From NCBI RefSeq assembly GCF_021341665.1, contig NZ_JAJTTH010000019.1, positions 1-53,496 of the forward strand: a stretch of DNA of 53,496 bases, in the 5' to 3' direction. Positions 52,430 to 53,496 of the stretch are shown here, piece after piece. A model generated the notes under the pieces. It did no database searches. It was given only the letters and a program-made list of their open reading frames with translations, and was not told the DNA's origin. The translations under genes and the position numbers were made by a program. Each line of letters begins with the position of its first letter. The stretch's first letter is position 1. This DNA comes from Pseudomonas sp. Au-Pse12. Lineage in GTDB: Bacteria; Pseudomonadota; Gammaproteobacteria; Pseudomonadales; Pseudomonadaceae.

Positions 52430-53191
52430 ATGCAGGATTTTGATAGCTTTGATGACATAGACGGCTACTTGTCTAAGGAAACGCTCCCGAACCTAGATCA
52501 CTGGAAAGCCGTAATGGAGTTCACTGTTGAGCAGGCAGCCCTTCTTCTAGCAATGATCGATCCGTTTGATTGTGAAACGCTGGCGCAAGCCAAGAGGCTA
52601 AACCTTTCACGTTGGAAGAAATCTCATGGTCACGCTCTTGGCATTGTGTCTGCTATTCGCCAAGGACTGATTTCGCCCGTGATATGTATGGGGTACGTGG
52701 AGGTAGAGGGCACAGATTGGAATGGAAATATCTCGGTTAGCCGAGAGCTTCAAGTAGTTCGCCCTTCTCAGCGCGAAGCTGAAATTAGCATGGCTGAGAC
52801 AATTATTACCCGCGCCTCTCTCATGTCATGGGTTTCAAATGCGAATGTCCAAGTGACTCGTCCGCCTCGCCCCGTAACTAGTCAGTTGAGTGACCCACAA
52901 CCACCTAAACCTATTACGGTCGTTCAGTCTCAGACGGTATTAGCTCTCCCCAACTTTTCCCATAAGTCGGAAGGGTTGGAGTTCGTCGAGGAGGCGATCA
53001 AACATTTCTGGTCTACCTATGATGAAGATGATCCAAGCACCGCGCCCAGGCGTGACCAGATTATTGAGTACCTGAAGAGTAAGGGGGCCTCGGGGCGAGA
53101 ATCTGAAGCTGTTGACCTTATCCTGCGCCCCAAAAATATGCGTACTGCTCACCTTAGAAATCGTAAGGTTCTCACCCGAGAGGACCAATAA
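52430..53191 (+). CDS. Unrecognised island protein
   Basis: A 253-residue protein that I cannot place. No signal peptide or membrane segment is visible. The N-terminal part (residues ~20-85) is probably helical, with FTVEQAALLLAMIDPFDCET near residue 31. A Pro/Ser/Thr-rich linker runs from ~142 to 170 (TRPPRPVTSQLSDPQPPKP). The C-terminal part (~178-253) is charged and helical, with STAPRRDQIIEYLKSKGASG then LILRPKNMRTAHLRNRKV, which could bind nucleic acid. Codon use is less G+C-biased than in the core genes. It is 97 bases after the integrase and before an AlpA-like gene; GGGGGCGG precedes the ATG. Confidence 0.75.
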   Translation: MQDFDSFDDIDGYLSKETLPNLDHWKAVMEFTVEQAALLLAMIDPFDCETLAQAKRLNLSRWKKSHGHALGIVSAIRQGLISPVICMGYVEVEGTDWNGNISVSRELQVVRPSQREAEISMAETIITRASLMSWVSNANVQVTRPPRPVTSQLSDPQPPKPITVVQSQTVLALPNFSHKSEGLEFVEEAIKHFWSTYDEDDPSTAPRRDQIIEYLKSKGASGRESEAVDLILRPKNMRTAHLRNRKVLTREDQ

Positions 53192-53351
53192 AATCAATGG
53201 CCCTAGCAATGGTGCGCACCCGAGAAGGCTTCATAGGTGGGCACTCAATATCGTCTCGGCCGTCAGGTACTGCCCACCCGAAAGGGGTTGATTAGCACAC
53301 GTTCCATCCTGCCAACCTGATTCCCGTCCTCATCAACAACGAGAAACAGGT

Positions 53352-53496
53352 ATGAGCAATATTTTCTTGAAGCCGCCATTGGTTACAGACTCCCGATCGT
53401 TTTGCGATCCGGCCACCACTCTCATCCGTATTCCTGAAATGGAAGCGATCACTGGTTATAAGCGGCCGACTATTTACAAGCGGCTTAAAGATGATC
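53352..53496 (+). CDS. AlpA-like HTH regulator/excisionase (partial)
   Basis: The first 48 codons of a gene cut by the window end. The segment IPEMEAITGYKRPTIYKR is the typical AlpA/MerR-like helix-turn-helix of excisionase-type regulators found beside P4-type integrases. An open frame with no stop runs to the edge. GAGAAACAGG lies just before the ATG. It probably controls integrase expression or excision. The 160 bases before it show nothing else that I recognise. Confidence 0.75.
   Translation, partial: MSNIFLKPPLVTDSRSFCDPATTLIRIPEMEAITGYKRPTIYKRLKDD

Larger units (their letters stand above)
50805..53496 (+). mobile_element. Left end of an integrated genomic island
   Basis: A tRNA-Thr gene, a P4-type tyrosine integrase in the same direction, an unrecognised gene and an AlpA-type regulator follow one another. 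This is the standard left end of an integrative element in gamma-proteobacteria. The crossover probably lies in the 3' half of the tRNA. The right attachment repeat and the cargo are beyond the window end. Confidence 0.85.

Overview
The window is a piece of a Pseudomonas chromosome, most likely from the P. fluorescens/protegens/chlororaphis side of the genus. The evidence is gene order plus protein similarity: smpB, ratA-rnfH, bamE/fur, recN, grpE-dnaK-dnaJ-dapB, carA-carB-greA, yhbY/rlmE-ftsH-folP-glmM-tpiA-secG, two tRNAs, and rimP-nusA-infB-rbfA-truB-rpsO-pnp follow in the order I know from P. aeruginosa. High G+C, REP-type inverted repeats and a tmRNA tag ANDETYGDYALAA fit this. All identifications come from reading sequence; no search was run.

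Layout. 1-6200: a direct repeat, a GT-C (ArnT-like) membrane glycosyltransferase, a GNAT acetyltransferase, then a leftward set of a YkvI-type membrane protein, a RidA-type imine deaminase and a DauA-like FAD amino-acid oxidase/dehydrogenase, divergent from an XRE-cupin regulator with a perfect inverted repeat between them. 6399-8640: a compositionally different islet with an acyltransferase-3 gene and a decayed IS3-family element, ending next to the 3' end of ssrA (tmRNA, minus strand). 9380-18500: a small secreted protein and a lactate module. It holds D-lactate dehydrogenase dld, the three-subunit L-lactate dehydrogenase lldEFG (lutABC), permease lldP and the divergent regulator lldR, with a PdhR/LldR-like box in the lldP-lldR gap.

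18580-50710 is core genome: trans-translation (smpB), a Na+-dependent transporter, envelope (bamE), iron control (fur), SOS repair (recN with a LexA box), heat shock (sigma-32 promoter before grpE), lysine synthesis (dapB), carbamoyl phosphate synthesis with an attenuator-like leader, transcription elongation (greA, nusA), proteostasis (ftsH), folate and cell-wall precursor enzymes, and the translation-initiation/RNA-processing operon ending in pnp. The pnp leader contains a 16-bp hairpin suited to RNase III autoregulation.

50774-53496: a tRNA-Thr(CGT) followed at once by a P4-type integrase, an unrecognised gene and the start of an AlpA-like regulator. This is the left end of an integrated genomic island whose cargo lies outside the window. 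The most novel-looking points are the D-amino-acid-oxidase/RidA/permease module with altered active-site residues, the islet beside ssrA, and the island end with its GTATAC-repeat control region and unusual tRNA anticodon stem. I found no CRISPR array and no complete defence system inside the window.
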